Below, one piece after another: positions 10,070-18,488 of a DNA stretch of 64,000 bases. Position 1 is the stretch's first letter; each line of letters opens with the position of its first letter. The position numbers and the translations under genes were made by a program. The notes under the pieces are model-generated. The model saw nothing but the letters and a program-made list of their open reading frames with translations, ran no database searches and was not told the DNA's origin. The DNA is from Variovorax paradoxus B4. Lineage in GTDB: Bacteria; Pseudomonadota; Gammaproteobacteria; Burkholderiales; Burkholderiaceae_C. The DNA lies in assembly GCF_000463015.1 (NCBI RefSeq), contig NC_022234.1:744001-808000 (forward strand). Reading direction: 5' to 3'.

Positions 10070-10108
10070 GCGGTGTTCCTTTGCTTCGGCTTCCGAGGGT
10101 GGCGCCGC

Positions 10109-10861
10109 TCAGGCCTGCGGCGCTTCCGGCCGCGCGGTCGAGAGCCCGCCGGGCACCTGCAGCGTGGGCGTGATTTCCATGTGGCCCACGTTGACCGCAA
10201 TGGGCGCCGCAATCGCGAAGGCGATGGCGTTGGCGATGTCCTCGGCCTGTGGCAGCTCGTAGCCTTCGACGAAGCGCTTGTGGGTCTCTTCGGAGTCGCC
10301 GTGCACGTGCGCGAAGATGTCGGTGGCCACCCGCCCCGGGCAGATCTCGGTCACGCGCACGCGCTTGCCGAAGACGTCGATGCGCAGCTGGCGCGACAGC
10401 ATGCTCACCGCCGCCTTGGTTGCGTGGTAGGTGCTGTTGCCGCCGAAGTTGTAGGCCGCGGCAATGGAGCTGATGTTGACCACGTGGCCCCGGTCGCGCG
10501 CGGCCATGCCGGGCACCACGAGCCGGCACAGGTGCAGCACGGCGCGCAGGTTCACGTCGACCAGCAGGTCGATGCCCTCGGCGTCGGCCTTGAGGATGGA
10601 GCCGGGGCGGTCCACGCCGGCGTTGTTGACCAGCACGTCGAACGCCACCTCCTGCGTGAGGCGGGTGATGCCGGCGAGGTCGCTCACGTCGATGGCGTGC
10701 GGGATGCAGCCGGTGCGCGCGGCCAGCTCGGCCAGCTTGTCGGCGCTGCGTGCCAGCGCATGGACCTTCAGGCCTTCCTTGCAGAGGCGCTCGACGACGG
10801 CAGCGCCGATGCCCGAGGAGGCTCCCGTCACCAGCGCGGTCTTGTAGTCAGAGAAGGGCAT
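10109..10861 (-). CDS. Short-chain dehydrogenase/reductase
   Basis: NAD(P)-dependent oxidoreductase of the classical SDR type, 250 aa. The coenzyme motif TGASSGIG is at residues ~11-18, NNAG near 82, the catalytic Ser in NISSIA and the catalytic pair in YHATK. First gene of the ABC-transporter operon, so it probably acts on the imported compound. I chose ATG 10861; a longer open frame reaches 10933 but covers the promoter described next. The C-terminal tail after residue 230 is Pro/Ala-rich. Confidence 0.92.
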   Translation of the reverse strand: MPFSDYKTALVTGASSGIGAAVVERLCKEGLKVHALARSADKLAELAARTGCIPHAIDVSDLAGITRLTQEVAFDVLVNNAGVDRPGSILKADAEGIDLLVDVNLRAVLHLCRLVVPGMAARDRGHVVNISSIAAAYNFGGNSTYHATKAAVSMLSRQLRIDVFGKRVRVTEICPGRVATDIFAHVHGDSEETHKRFVEGYELPQAEDIANAIAFAIAAPIAVNVGHMEITPTLQVPGGLSTARPEAPQA

Positions 10862-10903
10862 CTTTGTTTCTTTCGTGGAACTGGAGATCACTGCTTCGAA
10901 TTC

Positions 10904-10969
10904 ACTGTATCGAGCGCTTCTTCGCGGCGCCAAGACGGATTGGCTGTGGAGCGATAAGCCGGCCTTATG
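10904..10969 (-). promoter_or_regulatory. Nac-type box and promoter of the SDR/ABC operon
   Basis: In transcription order: ATAAGGCCGGCTTAT (10968 to 10954), a perfect ATA-N9-TAT dyad, then GTCTTGG ending at 10930. TTGGCG (10933-10928) serves as -35, an 18-bp spacer follows, and TACAGT (10909-10904) is the -10. The start would fall ~35 bp before the SDR ATG. The same layout, base for base in spacing, recurs at 16075-16140 and 17151-17216. ATA-N9-TAT is the known binding consensus of Nac, and a Nac-like gene lies in this cluster. Confidence 0.7.
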
Positions 10970-11027
10970 TTGCCCTGTGTTCGTGCATGCGACCTAGGGT
11001 AAGCACCATGTCCGGGCTCCGGGCCTG

Positions 11028-11792
11028 CTAGGCCGACTGCTTCGAAATGGGCACCACGCGCCCCGCCTGCTCGACCACGCCGCGCACGGCGCGGGCCAGC
11101 TCCACCGCACCGGGCGTGTCGCCGTGCAGCAGGATCGAATGTGCGCGCATCGGGATCTTCCTGCCGCTGTAGCTGGTGACCGTGCCCTCCTCCAGCAGCT
11201 GGCGCACGCGCGCCAGCACCGCGCCCTGGTCGTGGATCACCGAACCGGGCAGCTTGCGCGGCACCAGCAGGCCGTCGTCGTCGCAGGCGCGGTCGGCCAG
11301 GAAGGTGGTGCGCACGCGCAGGCCGCAGCGCGCGGCCGCGTCCTCGATGGCGCGGCTGGCGGAAGAGCTGACGATGAGCATCGGATCGAAATCCGCCACC
11401 GCGCGGACCAGCGGCTCGGCGAGCGCGGCGTCGGCCGCGGCCATGTTGCCGAGCGCGCCGTGAAAGCTCATGTGCGTCATGCGGTGGCCGGCCGTGCGCG
11501 CCATGCCGTCCAGCGCGCTCAGCTGGTAGAGGACGTAGGCGACGAGTTCCTTCGGCTCGATCTGCATCGGCCGGCGGCCGAACCCGAGCAGGTCGGGAAA
11601 GCCCACGTGCGCCCCCACATCGACGCCTCGCGCGCGCGCCATGCGCACGGTGCGGTCCATGATGACCGGATCGCCCGCATGGAAGCCGCAGGCCACGTTG
11701 GCGGAAGAAACGATGTCGAGCAGCGCCTCGTCCTCGCCCATGCGCCAGGGGCCGAAGCCTTCGCCGAGGTCTGCGTTCAGGTCGATGTCCAT
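11028..11792 (-). CDS. pxpA: 5-oxoprolinase subunit A (LamB/YcsF family)
   Basis: Subunit of the ATP-dependent 5-oxoprolinase that opens pyroglutamate to glutamate. 254 aa, with the family opening DLNADLGEGFG, ANVACGFHAGDP at residues ~32-43 and the C-terminal ILLHGDTPGAV. Full length. It follows the degenerate BCCP-like gene by 20 bp and sits downstream of pxpB/pxpC, so all three subunits are encoded on one strand here. Confidence 0.95.
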   Translation of the reverse strand: MDIDLNADLGEGFGPWRMGEDEALLDIVSSANVACGFHAGDPVIMDRTVRMARARGVDVGAHVGFPDLLGFGRRPMQIEPKELVAYVLYQLSALDGMARTAGHRMTHMSFHGALGNMAAADAALAEPLVRAVADFDPMLIVSSSASRAIEDAAARCGLRVRTTFLADRACDDDGLLVPRKLPGSVIHDQGAVLARVRQLLEEGTVTSYSGRKIPMRAHSILLHGDTPGAVELARAVRGVVEQAGRVVPISKQSA

Positions 11793-11812
11793 GGGAGTCC
11801 TTCGCTCGTTCG

Positions 11813-12208
11813 TCAGAGGGGATGCACGCCGACCAGCGGCGTGCCGAAGCCGACCGCGAGGCCGTCGGCCGCGTGGACGCCGTCGACGATGCCGGCCTGC
11901 GGCGCGGTCACGGGCAGCAGCAGTGGGCCGATCTTCAGCAGGCCGACGGTCTGGCCGGCCTCCACGTGCTCGCCGATGCGCACCAGCGGCGCGGCGGCCA
12001 GCGGATGGCTGTGCAGGAACACGCCGACCGAGGGGGCGTGGATTACCAGGAGTTCGGGCTCGGCTTCTTCATCCGGCAGTTCGATGATTTCGTCACCCTG
12101 CCGGCCGAGGCGCAGGGTGCCTTCCGGCGTGCGCAGTTCGAGCAGGCCGATGTCGGTGCCGGCCAGCCAGGCGGCCAGCTGCGGGGTACGCAGTGCGATG
12201 TCCTGCAT
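11813..12208 (-). CDS. BCCP-like biotinyl-domain protein without the biotin lysine
   Basis: 131 aa. The C-terminal ~75 residues have the biotinyl/lipoyl barrel pattern (HAPSVGVFLHSHP, GEHVEAGQTVG, TAPQAGIVDGV). In the paralogue at 15567-16001 the biotin site is EAMKM. Here the aligned stretch is KIGPL, and the residue aligned with the biotin lysine is Pro95; the nearest Lys is 92 in a different context. It therefore probably cannot be biotinylated normally. Located between pxpC and pxpA. It may be structural or a decayed copy; databases often label such genes acetyl-CoA carboxylase. Start chosen at ATG 12208; the open frame continues into an inverted repeat upstream. Confidence 0.8.
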   Translation of the reverse strand: MQDIALRTPQLAAWLAGTDIGLLELRTPEGTLRLGRQGDEIIELPDEEAEPELLVIHAPSVGVFLHSHPLAAAPLVRIGEHVEAGQTVGLLKIGPLLLPVTAPQAGIVDGVHAADGLAVGFGTPLVGVHPL

Positions 12209-12232
12209 GTCAGTTTTTCTCGGGGCGCTTTT

Positions 12233-12497
12233 GTTCGGGGCGCGTGCACAGGCCACCGGGTACTCCCCTCCGCGAATGTCCCCCGGGGGCTGCGCCCCCT
12301 CCTCCTTGATTTCGCTGCGGGGAGCACCCGATGCCCTGTGCACGGTGGGCGCGGCTGCGGTGCTGGCCGATCAACGACCGCTGCGCATGACGATCACGTC
12401 GATGGGGTGCCTTGCGCAGCGAAATCAAGGAGGAGCCCGAAGGGCGGGGGACATTCGCGGAGCAAGGGACCCCGTCGGCGGGAGCGCGCCCCGAACA
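12233..12497. repeat. Large imperfect inverted repeat (two ~100-bp arms) between pxpC and the BCCP-like gene
   Basis: Left arm 12233-12336 and right arm 12398-12497 are reverse complements over most of their length. Shared blocks include GCAGCGAAATCAAGGAGGAG, GGGGGACATTCGCGGAG and GCGCGCCCCGAAC. About 60 bp lie between the arms. No open reading frame is convincing. It looks like a paired REP/BIME-type intergenic repeat. This accounts for the 335-bp gap inside an otherwise overlapping operon. Confidence 0.75.
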
Positions 12498-12543
12498 AAC
12501 CACCTCACGGACAACAAGAAGAATCGGAAGGAGAGGTTTCATC

Positions 12544-13539
12544 TCAATGCCTTCCTGTGGCCACAGGCGCACCGCGGTGCAGTTCCACCATGCGCGCCAC
12601 CTTGTCGAGCCATGCGCGCACTTCGTCGAACGCGGCCAGCGCTTCGTCCCAGGTGGTTTCGATGAAACGCACGCGGCTGCCGATCGGCGCCTGGCCGAGG
12701 CGCCACATGTCGGCCTCGATCACCGTGCCGAGCTTGGGGTAGCCGCCCGAGGGCTGGGCATCGCGCATCTGGATGATCGGCTGCCCGCTGTGCGGCACCT
12801 GGATCACGCCGGGCACGATGCCGTGCGAGCGCAGCTCCATCGGCGCGATGGGGCGCAGCGCCTCGCCTTCGAGGCGGTAGCCGTAGCGGTCGCTCTGCGA
12901 GGTGATCTTCCATTCGCCGGCCCAGAAGGCGTCACGCGACGCCGCCTCGAACGCCATGTACTCGGCCGCGGGCAGGACGCGCACGGCCGCCACGCCGCCC
13001 TGCTGCAGCGGCAATGCGAGCGCGGGCGGCACGAGGCCGAAACCGGTCTTGCACGCAGTGCGCGCACCGGCGGCACGCAGCACGTCGCCCCGGCGCAGCG
13101 CACGCCCTTCATGGCCGCCGAAAGCACCGCGCAGCTGCGTGCTGCGCGAGCCCAGCACCTCGGGCACGTCGACCCCGCCGGCCAGGCACAGCATGGCGCG
13201 GCTGCCGCGCTGCGCGCCGCCCTGCGGCAGGCCCAGCGTCAGCACCTGCCCGGCCCGCGCCTGGTGAACCCACCAGGGCAGCAGCGGCTGGTCGTCCAGC
13301 CGGGCCGCGCAATCGGCGCCGGTCAGCGCGAAGGCGCAGTCCTCGCCGAAGCGCACCTTGAAGGGAAACACCGGCACTTCGACGGCGGCCGCGTCGAGCG
13401 CATTGCCCAGCAGCAGGTTGCCGGCCGCGAGCGCCAGGTTGTCCATGGCGCCCGAAGTGCCGACGCCCCAGCGCAGGCTGCCGGTGCGCCCCAGGTCCTG
13501 CACGGTGGCGAGCGCGGCCGAGGAAAGTACTTCGATCAT
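12544..13539 (-). CDS. pxpC: 5-oxoprolinase subunit C (KipA/urea-carboxylase-like domain)
   Basis: 331 aa, biotin-dependent-carboxylase-like family. It opens with a conserved TVQDLGRTG stretch and has WGVGTSGAMDN, then VLGSRSTQLRGAFGGHEGR at residues ~140-158 and QPIIQMRDAQPSGGYP near 265. ATG 13539 overlaps the pxpB stop (ATGA). It partners PxpB to activate the lactam with ATP. Full length and apparently functional. Confidence 0.94.
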   Translation of the reverse strand: MIEVLSSAALATVQDLGRTGSLRWGVGTSGAMDNLALAAGNLLLGNALDAAAVEVPVFPFKVRFGEDCAFALTGADCAARLDDQPLLPWWVHQARAGQVLTLGLPQGGAQRGSRAMLCLAGGVDVPEVLGSRSTQLRGAFGGHEGRALRRGDVLRAAGARTACKTGFGLVPPALALPLQQGGVAAVRVLPAAEYMAFEAASRDAFWAGEWKITSQSDRYGYRLEGEALRPIAPMELRSHGIVPGVIQVPHSGQPIIQMRDAQPSGGYPKLGTVIEADMWRLGQAPIGSRVRFIETTWDEALAAFDEVRAWLDKVARMVELHRGAPVATGRH

Positions 13540-14204
13540 TGGACGATGCCCTCCACGCGGAAACGGATCATGTCGCCCGGCTGCAGCGCCGCGGGCGGGT
13601 CCTGCGCGGGATCGAAGAAGGACATCGAGGTGCTGCCGATGGTGTTCCAGCCGCTGGGCCCGGCCGAGGCCGACACGCCGGTCTGCGCGCCGCCGATCGA
13701 CACCGCGCCGCCCGGAATGCTCAGCACCGGCACCCTGCGGCGCGGCGTGGCGATGCGCGCGTCCATGCCGCCCAGGTAGCAGTAGCCCGGATGGCTGCCG
13801 AGCGCATACACCGGGTAGAGCGGCGCGCTGTGCAGCTCGACGATCCGCTCGACGCTCAGGCCGGTGTGTGCTACCACGTCGGCCATGTGCGGGCCGCCCG
13901 CACCGCCGTAGACCACGGGCAGCTCGACCACCCGGCCTTCCCGCGGCAGCGCGACGGCCGCGTCCCACGCATCGCGCAGGCGCGCCTCCAGGGCTTCGAG
14001 CGCACCGAGGCCGCGCGGCGGGCGCAGGAAGGTCAGCATCAGGTTGTTCATGCCCGGCACGGCTTCGCGGATCTCCGGCCAGGCCTGGGTCTCGTGCGCC
14101 AGCGCCCAGATGCGCTGCTGCGAGTTGAGGTTCATCTCGCCGGGCGCCTCGAAGAGCAGCGCGGTCGTGCCCAGCAGGCTGATCGATGGACGCTGCGCGA
14201 TCAT
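13536..14204 (-). CDS. pxpB: 5-oxoprolinase subunit B (KipI family)
   Basis: 222 aa. Family motifs include PVVYGG (residues ~97-102), DVVAHTGLS, and the C-terminal [13 protein letters not shown] and [16 protein letters not shown]. Overlaps accC upstream and pxpC downstream by ATGA at both ends, so translation is probably coupled. Such tight linkage to biotin carboxylase is seen in proteobacterial pxp clusters; the biochemical reason is not settled. Confidence 0.94.
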   Translation of the reverse strand: MIAQRPSISLLGTTALLFEAPGEMNLNSQQRIWALAHETQAWPEIREAVPGMNNLMLTFLRPPRGLGALEALEARLRDAWDAAVALPREGRVVELPVVYGGAGGPHMADVVAHTGLSVERIVELHSAPLYPVYALGSHPGYCYLGGMDARIATPRRRVPVLSIPGGAVSIGGAQTGVSASAGPSGWNTIGSTSMSFFDPAQDPPAALQPGDMIRFRVEGIVQ

Positions 14205-15553
14205 GCCGCGCTCCTTTGCTGCAGCCAGCGCTCGAGGTGGTGGATGTCCACGCCGCCGGCGGCAAAGCCTTCGTCGCGCAGCAGGTCGCGGTGCAGGGGC
14301 ACGTTGGTCGCGATGCCGTCGATGCGCATCTCTGCGAGCGCGAGGCGCATGCGCTCGAGTGCATCGGTGCGCGTGCTGCCGTGCACGATCAGCTTGGCGA
14401 TCATCGAGTCGTAGTAAGGCGGCACGCGGTAGCCGGCGTTGGCGTGCGAATCGACGCGCACGCCGAAGCCGCCCGGCACCTGCCAGCCGGTGATGCGCCC
14501 CGGCGAAGGCGCGAAGGTGTCGGGGTTCTCGGCGTTGATGCGGCACTCGATCGCATGGCCCTGGCATCGCACCTCGCGCTGCGCCAGCGACAGGCGTTCG
14601 CCGCGTGCCATGCGCAGCTGCTGCTGCACGATGTCGATGCCGGTGGTCATCTCGGTCACCGGGTGCTCGACCTGCAGGCGGGTGTTCATCTCGATGAAAT
14701 AGAAGGCCCCCTTCTCGTAGAGGAACTCGAAGGTGCCGACGCCGCAGTAGCCGATCTGCCGGCAGGCGGCCGCGCAGCGCTCGCCCACCTCGGCCATCAG
14801 CGCGTCGTCGATGCCGGGCGCGGGCGCTTCCTCGATCACCTTCTGGTGGCGGCGCTGCAGCGAGCAGTCGCGGCTGCCCAGCCAGACGGCGTTGCCGTGG
14901 CTGTCGGCCAGCACCTGGATCTCGACGTGGCGCGGATGCAGCAGGAACTTCTCGATGTAGACCTCGGAGTTGCCGAAGGCCTGGCGGGCTTCCTCGCGCG
15001 TGAGCGCCATCGCATCGAGCAGCGCCGCTTCGTCCTGCACCACGCGCATGCCGCGCCCGCCGCCACCGCCCGCGGCCTTGACGATCACCGGGTAGCCGAT
15101 CTCGCGCGCGATGGCCTGCACGGCGGCCGGGTCTTGCGGCAGGCCTTCGTCGGGCCCCGGCACGCAGGGCACGCCGGCCCTGCGCATCGCGCGCTTGGCC
15201 GAGACCTTGTCCCCCATGGTGCGGATGCAGGCCGCACTGGGACCGATGAAGACCAGGCCGGCCTGCTCCACGCGCGCGGCAAAGCCCGCGTTCTCCGACA
15301 GGAAGCCGTAGCCCGGGTGGATGGCCTGCGCGCCGCTGACTTCGGCGGCAAACAGGAGGGCGGAGGGGTTCAGGTAGCTCTGCCCCGGCGCCGACGGCCC
15401 GATGCACAGCGCCTGGTCGGCCTGTGCGACATAGCTGGCTTCGCCGTCGGCCTCGGAATGCGCGACCACGGTCCTGAGGCCCAGGCCGCGGCAGGCGCGC
15501 AGGATGCGCAGGGCGATCTCGCCGCGGTTGGCAATGAGGACGGTATCGAACAT
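14201..15553 (-). CDS. accC: Biotin carboxylase subunit (AccC-like)
   Basis: 450 aa ATP-grasp enzyme that carboxylates biotin on a BCCP. It has the N-terminal [16 protein letters not shown], the Gly-rich loop [12 protein letters not shown] (~159-170), the active-site [13 protein letters not shown] (~230) and [16 protein letters not shown] (~285-300). All catalytic residues look intact. It is probably not the housekeeping accC, because it is embedded with pxpB/pxpC and controlled by a Nac-type promoter; a substrate-specific carboxylation or lactam-activation role is inferred. Confidence 0.93.
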   Translation of the reverse strand: MFDTVLIANRGEIALRILRACRGLGLRTVVAHSEADGEASYVAQADQALCIGPSAPGQSYLNPSALLFAAEVSGAQAIHPGYGFLSENAGFAARVEQAGLVFIGPSAACIRTMGDKVSAKRAMRRAGVPCVPGPDEGLPQDPAAVQAIAREIGYPVIVKAAGGGGGRGMRVVQDEAALLDAMALTREEARQAFGNSEVYIEKFLLHPRHVEIQVLADSHGNAVWLGSRDCSLQRRHQKVIEEAPAPGIDDALMAEVGERCAAACRQIGYCGVGTFEFLYEKGAFYFIEMNTRLQVEHPVTEMTTGIDIVQQQLRMARGERLSLAQREVRCQGHAIECRINAENPDTFAPSPGRITGWQVPGGFGVRVDSHANAGYRVPPYYDSMIAKLIVHGSTRTDALERMRLALAEMRIDGIATNVPLHRDLLRDEGFAAGGVDIHHLERWLQQRSAA

Positions 15554-15566
15554 GGCCCGGATTTCC

Positions 15567-16001
15567 TCAACCGAAGCGGAACAGGGGCTCGCCTGCTTCC
15601 ACTTCCTGGCCCGAACGCACCAGCACGGCCTGCACGGTGGCGGCAGCGTCGGCGCGGACTTCGTTGAACATCTTCATGGCCTCGATCACGCAGAGCATCT
15701 GGCCGGCCTCGACGGCCTGCCCCGGCTGCACGAAGGGCGGTTCGCCCGGCGCGGACTGCAGGTGCACCACGCCGTAGAGCGGTGCGAGGCATTCGGCCGC
15801 GGCGGCCGGCGGCGGCGCCGGTCCCGTGGGCACTGCGGCGCTCGCCTTCCGCGCAGCCGCCGGGCGCCGCGCGGCGGGCACGGCCGCCAGCGCCGATTGC
15901 TTCACCAGCCGCAGCGTGCTGCCGTCTTCGCTGTACTCCAGCTCCGCGAGGTCCGAGGCCGCGAGTGCGTCGATGAGCGTCTTGATCTGTTCCTGCTTCA
16001 T
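15567..16001 (-). CDS. accB: Biotin carboxyl carrier protein (AccB-like)
   Basis: 144 aa. An N-terminal helical domain is followed by an Ala/Pro-rich linker (~40-70) and a C-terminal biotinyl domain with the intact EAMKM motif; Lys110 is the expected biotin attachment site. First gene of accB-accC-pxpB-pxpC, 13 bp before accC. Start ATG 16001 chosen because relatives begin MKxxQIKxLID; the open frame extends to 16097 into the promoter. Confidence 0.94.
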   Translation of the reverse strand: MKQEQIKTLIDALAASDLAELEYSEDGSTLRLVKQSALAAVPAARRPAAARKASAAVPTGPAPPPAAAAECLAPLYGVVHLQSAPGEPPFVQPGQAVEAGQMLCVIEAMKMFNEVRADAAATVQAVLVRSGQEVEAGEPLFRFG

Positions 16002-16074
16002 GCCGGGCCTGCCTGTGGCGACAGAACATCCTTGGTGGCCGACGCATTCCGCGAACGCGTGACGGCAGGCATGA

Positions 16075-16140
16075 AAGGTAACGGCCCGCGGGCACAAAGC
16101 CCAAGACGGAATGGCTGTGCCGGGATAAGGCCGGCTTATG
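16075..16140 (-). promoter_or_regulatory. Nac-type box and promoter of the accB-pxp operon
   Basis: In transcription order: ATAAGCCGGCCTTAT (16139 to 16125), then GTCTTGG (to 16101). TTGGGC (16104-16099) is the -35, an 18-bp spacer follows and TACCTT (16080-16075) is the -10. Box-to-promoter spacing is the same as at the SDR/ABC and aminotransferase promoters. The 40-bp block 16101-16140 matches 10930-10969 at most positions. Confidence 0.7.
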
Positions 16141-16148
16141 ACGGTGCG

Positions 16149-17087
16149 CTACGACAGCGCGGCCAGTTCGGGTTCGGGCGTGGCCGCGAAGGTGCCGGCG
16201 AGGTCGACCACGAGTTCGAGCAGGATGCTCTTCACCGCCTGCGCCGGCTCCGAGAGCGGCAGGTGGTCGGACTGGCACAGCGCCAGCGGGGCCTCGATGA
16301 CCGGATCGACGATCTGGAACTGCCAGGCCCCGCAGGACGCCACCACTTCGCGCGCCATCGATGCCGGCAGGATGGTGGCGCCCAGCCCGTCGGCGATGGC
16401 TGCGGTCAGCGTGAAGGCCGATTCGATCTCGGCCACCACGCGCGGCACCATGCCCGCGCGCACGAAGGCCGCGTCGACCAGCTTGCGCACCACGTTGTAG
16501 GGGCGCGGCAGGAAGAGCTCGATGTCGCGCAGGTCGGCCAGCTTCACCGGCTGCGCGGGCGCCGGCATGGCACGCGGCCCGACCAGGAACAGCGGCTCCT
16601 TGAGCAGCGGCAGGAAGCTCAGGCCGTGGATCGCCTTGTCGCCGTAAAGCACGGCCAGGTCCATGCGGCCGTTCATGATGAGCTCGCTCAGCGTGGTGCC
16701 GTAGTTCTCGTTCAGGTAGAGCAGGATGCCGGGGTGGCGCGCACGCACGGTGCGCAAGAGCGGCAGCGAGAGCGCGGAAGCCGCCGTGCCGGGCGCTAGC
16801 CCCACCGACACCTGGCCCGACAGCCCTTCGCCGGCCGCTTCCATGTCCACGCGGGCCTGCTCGCACTGGCGCAGGATGATCTGCGCATGCCGGTACAGCA
16901 CCTTGCCGGCCTCGGTGGGCGTGACGCCGCGCTTGGTGCGCACGAGCAGCTGCTGGCGCACCTCGCCCTCGAGCGTGGCCAGTTGCTGGCTCAGCGCCGG
17001 CTGGGCGATGAAAAGGACCTCGGCCGCCTGCGTCAGGCTGCCGATGTCCACGATCTTCACGAAATATTTGAGGCGTCGCAAGTTCAC
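16149..17087 (-). CDS. nac: LysR-type regulator closely resembling Nac
   Basis: 312 aa. After a GTG start the sequence reads NLRRLKYFVKIVDIGSLTQA, almost the N-terminus of enterobacterial Nac. The HTH is AEVLFIAQPALSQQLATLEGE, with RTKRGVTPTEAGK after it and QVSVGLAPGTAASALSLPLL opening the effector domain. No ATG fits, so GTG 17087 is chosen. Nac activates sigma70 promoters of nitrogen-scavenging genes in enterics. Here the gene lies between two operons that carry ATA-N9-TAT boxes, with a third further on. Whether an NtrC/sigma54 promoter drives it is not evident. Confidence 0.88.
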   Translation of the reverse strand: MNLRRLKYFVKIVDIGSLTQAAEVLFIAQPALSQQLATLEGEVRQQLLVRTKRGVTPTEAGKVLYRHAQIILRQCEQARVDMEAAGEGLSGQVSVGLAPGTAASALSLPLLRTVRARHPGILLYLNENYGTTLSELIMNGRMDLAVLYGDKAIHGLSFLPLLKEPLFLVGPRAMPAPAQPVKLADLRDIELFLPRPYNVVRKLVDAAFVRAGMVPRVVAEIESAFTLTAAIADGLGATILPASMAREVVASCGAWQFQIVDPVIEAPLALCQSDHLPLSEPAQAVKSILLELVVDLAGTFAATPEPELAALS

Positions 17088-17150
17088 GCCATGTCCCCAA
17101 GCAAAAGCCGAGCCTAGCACCGCCCCCGCGCAGCGGCCATCGGGAGCCAC

Positions 17151-17216
17151 CATAAGCTGCGCCTATCCGGCCAGAGCGATCTTGTCTTGGCCTCGCTGGC
17201 GCGATGTGCGTACCGT
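17151..17216 (+). promoter_or_regulatory. Nac-type box and promoter of the aminotransferase operon
   Basis: ATAAGCTGCGCCTAT (17152-17166) keeps ATA-N9-TAT. GTCTTGG ends at 17190, TTGGCC (17187-17192) is the -35, an 18-bp spacer follows and TACCGT (17211-17216) is the -10. This repeats the spacing of the other two promoters. The site lies between the divergent nac-like and aminotransferase genes and could also affect nac. Confidence 0.68.
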
Positions 17217-17249
17217 TCGATCCGTGCAATCCCCAACCCAGGAAGACAA

Positions 17250-18458
17250 GTGACGCCCTCCCGCATTGCCGCCCGCGTGCGGCGCATCAAGCCCTCGCCC
17301 AGCACCTCCGCCGCCGACCGCGCCAACGAGCTGCGCCGCCAGGGCAAGTCGATCGTGAACCTCGTGGTGGGCGAGCCCGACTTCGACACGCCGCCCCACA
17401 TCCGGCAGGCCGCCGCCGCCGCCATCGAGAAAGGCGCGACGCGCTACACCCTGATGGCCGGCACGGTGGAGCTGCGCCAGGCCATCGCCGCCAAGCTCGA
17501 ACGCGAGAACGGCCTGCACTACGCGATGAACGAGATCATCGCCACCAGCGGCGCCAAGAGCGCGATCTACAACGCCTTCGCCGTCACGCTGGAGCCGGGC
17601 GACGAAGTCATCATTCCCGCGCCGTACTGGGTGTCGTACCCCGACATGGTGCTGGCCTGCGAAGGCACGCCGGTCACCGTGGCCTGCCCCGAAGCCGACG
17701 GCTTCAAGCTGACGCCCGCCCAGCTGGAGGCCGCGATCACGCCGCGCACGCGCTGGCTGCTGATCAACTCGCCCAGCAACCCGACCGGCGCCAGCTACAC
17801 GGCCGACGAATACCGCGCACTGGCCGAGGTGCTGCAGCGCCATCCGCAGGTGATGGTGATGACCGACGACATCTACGAGCACATCCGCTTCGACGGCCAG
17901 GCAACGCCGCACCTGCTCGCGGTGGCGCCCGCGCTGCGCGAGCGCACGCTGGTGGTCAACGGCGTCTCCAAGACCTATGCGATGACGGGCTGGCGCATCG
18001 GCTATGCGGCCGGTCCGGTGGATCTGGTCCGGGCGATGGACACGCTGCTGTCGCAGTCTACCGGCAACTGCTGTTCGGTGAGCCAGGCGGCCGCTGCGGC
18101 CGCCATGAATGGCGACCAGGGCTTCGTGGCCGAGAGCGTGGCCGTCTACAAGCAGCGCCGCGACCGCACCCTGGCGCTCATCAACGGCATCCCCGGCCTG
18201 CGCTGCACCCCGCCGCCCGGCGCCTTCTACCTCTACATCCACTGCGGCGGCCTGATCGGCAAGACCACGCCCGAGGGCAAGCGTCTGAAGGAAGACGGCG
18301 ACGTGGTGATGTACCTGCTCGAGAGCGAAGGCGTGGCGGTGGTCGCGGGCACCGCCTACGGGCTGTCGCCCTACTTTCGTCTCTCCATCGCCACCGCCAT
18401 CGAGACGCTGGAAGAAGGCTGTGCGCGCATCGCGCGGGCCGTGGCCGCCCTGCGCTGA
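17250..18458 (+). CDS. Pyridoxal-phosphate aminotransferase, class I (aspartate aminotransferase-like)
   Basis: 402 aa from GTG 17250, preceded by AGGAAG. The fold-type I pattern is complete: VGEPDFDTPPH near residue 46, TSGAKSAI, the substrate loop NSPSNPTGASY, and the PLP lysine in VSKTYAMTGWRIGY (~235-248), then FRLSIA with the carboxylate-binding Arg. It probably moves an amino group to or from a 2-oxo acid. It is followed 30 bp on by an RraA-fold gene, and it has a Nac-type promoter. Confidence 0.92.
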   Translation: MTPSRIAARVRRIKPSPSTSAADRANELRRQGKSIVNLVVGEPDFDTPPHIRQAAAAAIEKGATRYTLMAGTVELRQAIAAKLERENGLHYAMNEIIATSGAKSAIYNAFAVTLEPGDEVIIPAPYWVSYPDMVLACEGTPVTVACPEADGFKLTPAQLEAAITPRTRWLLINSPSNPTGASYTADEYRALAEVLQRHPQVMVMTDDIYEHIRFDGQATPHLLAVAPALRERTLVVNGVSKTYAMTGWRIGYAAGPVDLVRAMDTLLSQSTGNCCSVSQAAAAAAMNGDQGFVAESVAVYKQRRDRTLALINGIPGLRCTPPPGAFYLYIHCGGLIGKTTPEGKRLKEDGDVVMYLLESEGVAVVAGTAYGLSPYFRLSIATAIETLEEGCARIARAVAALR

Positions 18459-18488
18459 CGCGCCCCTGAATTACCGAGGACAACACCC

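Noticed and set aside
12336..12398. A small gene in the gap between pxpC and the BCCP-like gene
   Set aside because: All frames run through the inverted repeats and change with the arms; no start with a binding site.
16149..17153. Start of the Nac-like gene at ATG 17153
   Set aside because: The extra 22 residues do not match LysR N-termini and would run into the box at 17151-17166; GTG 17087 gives the exact family start.
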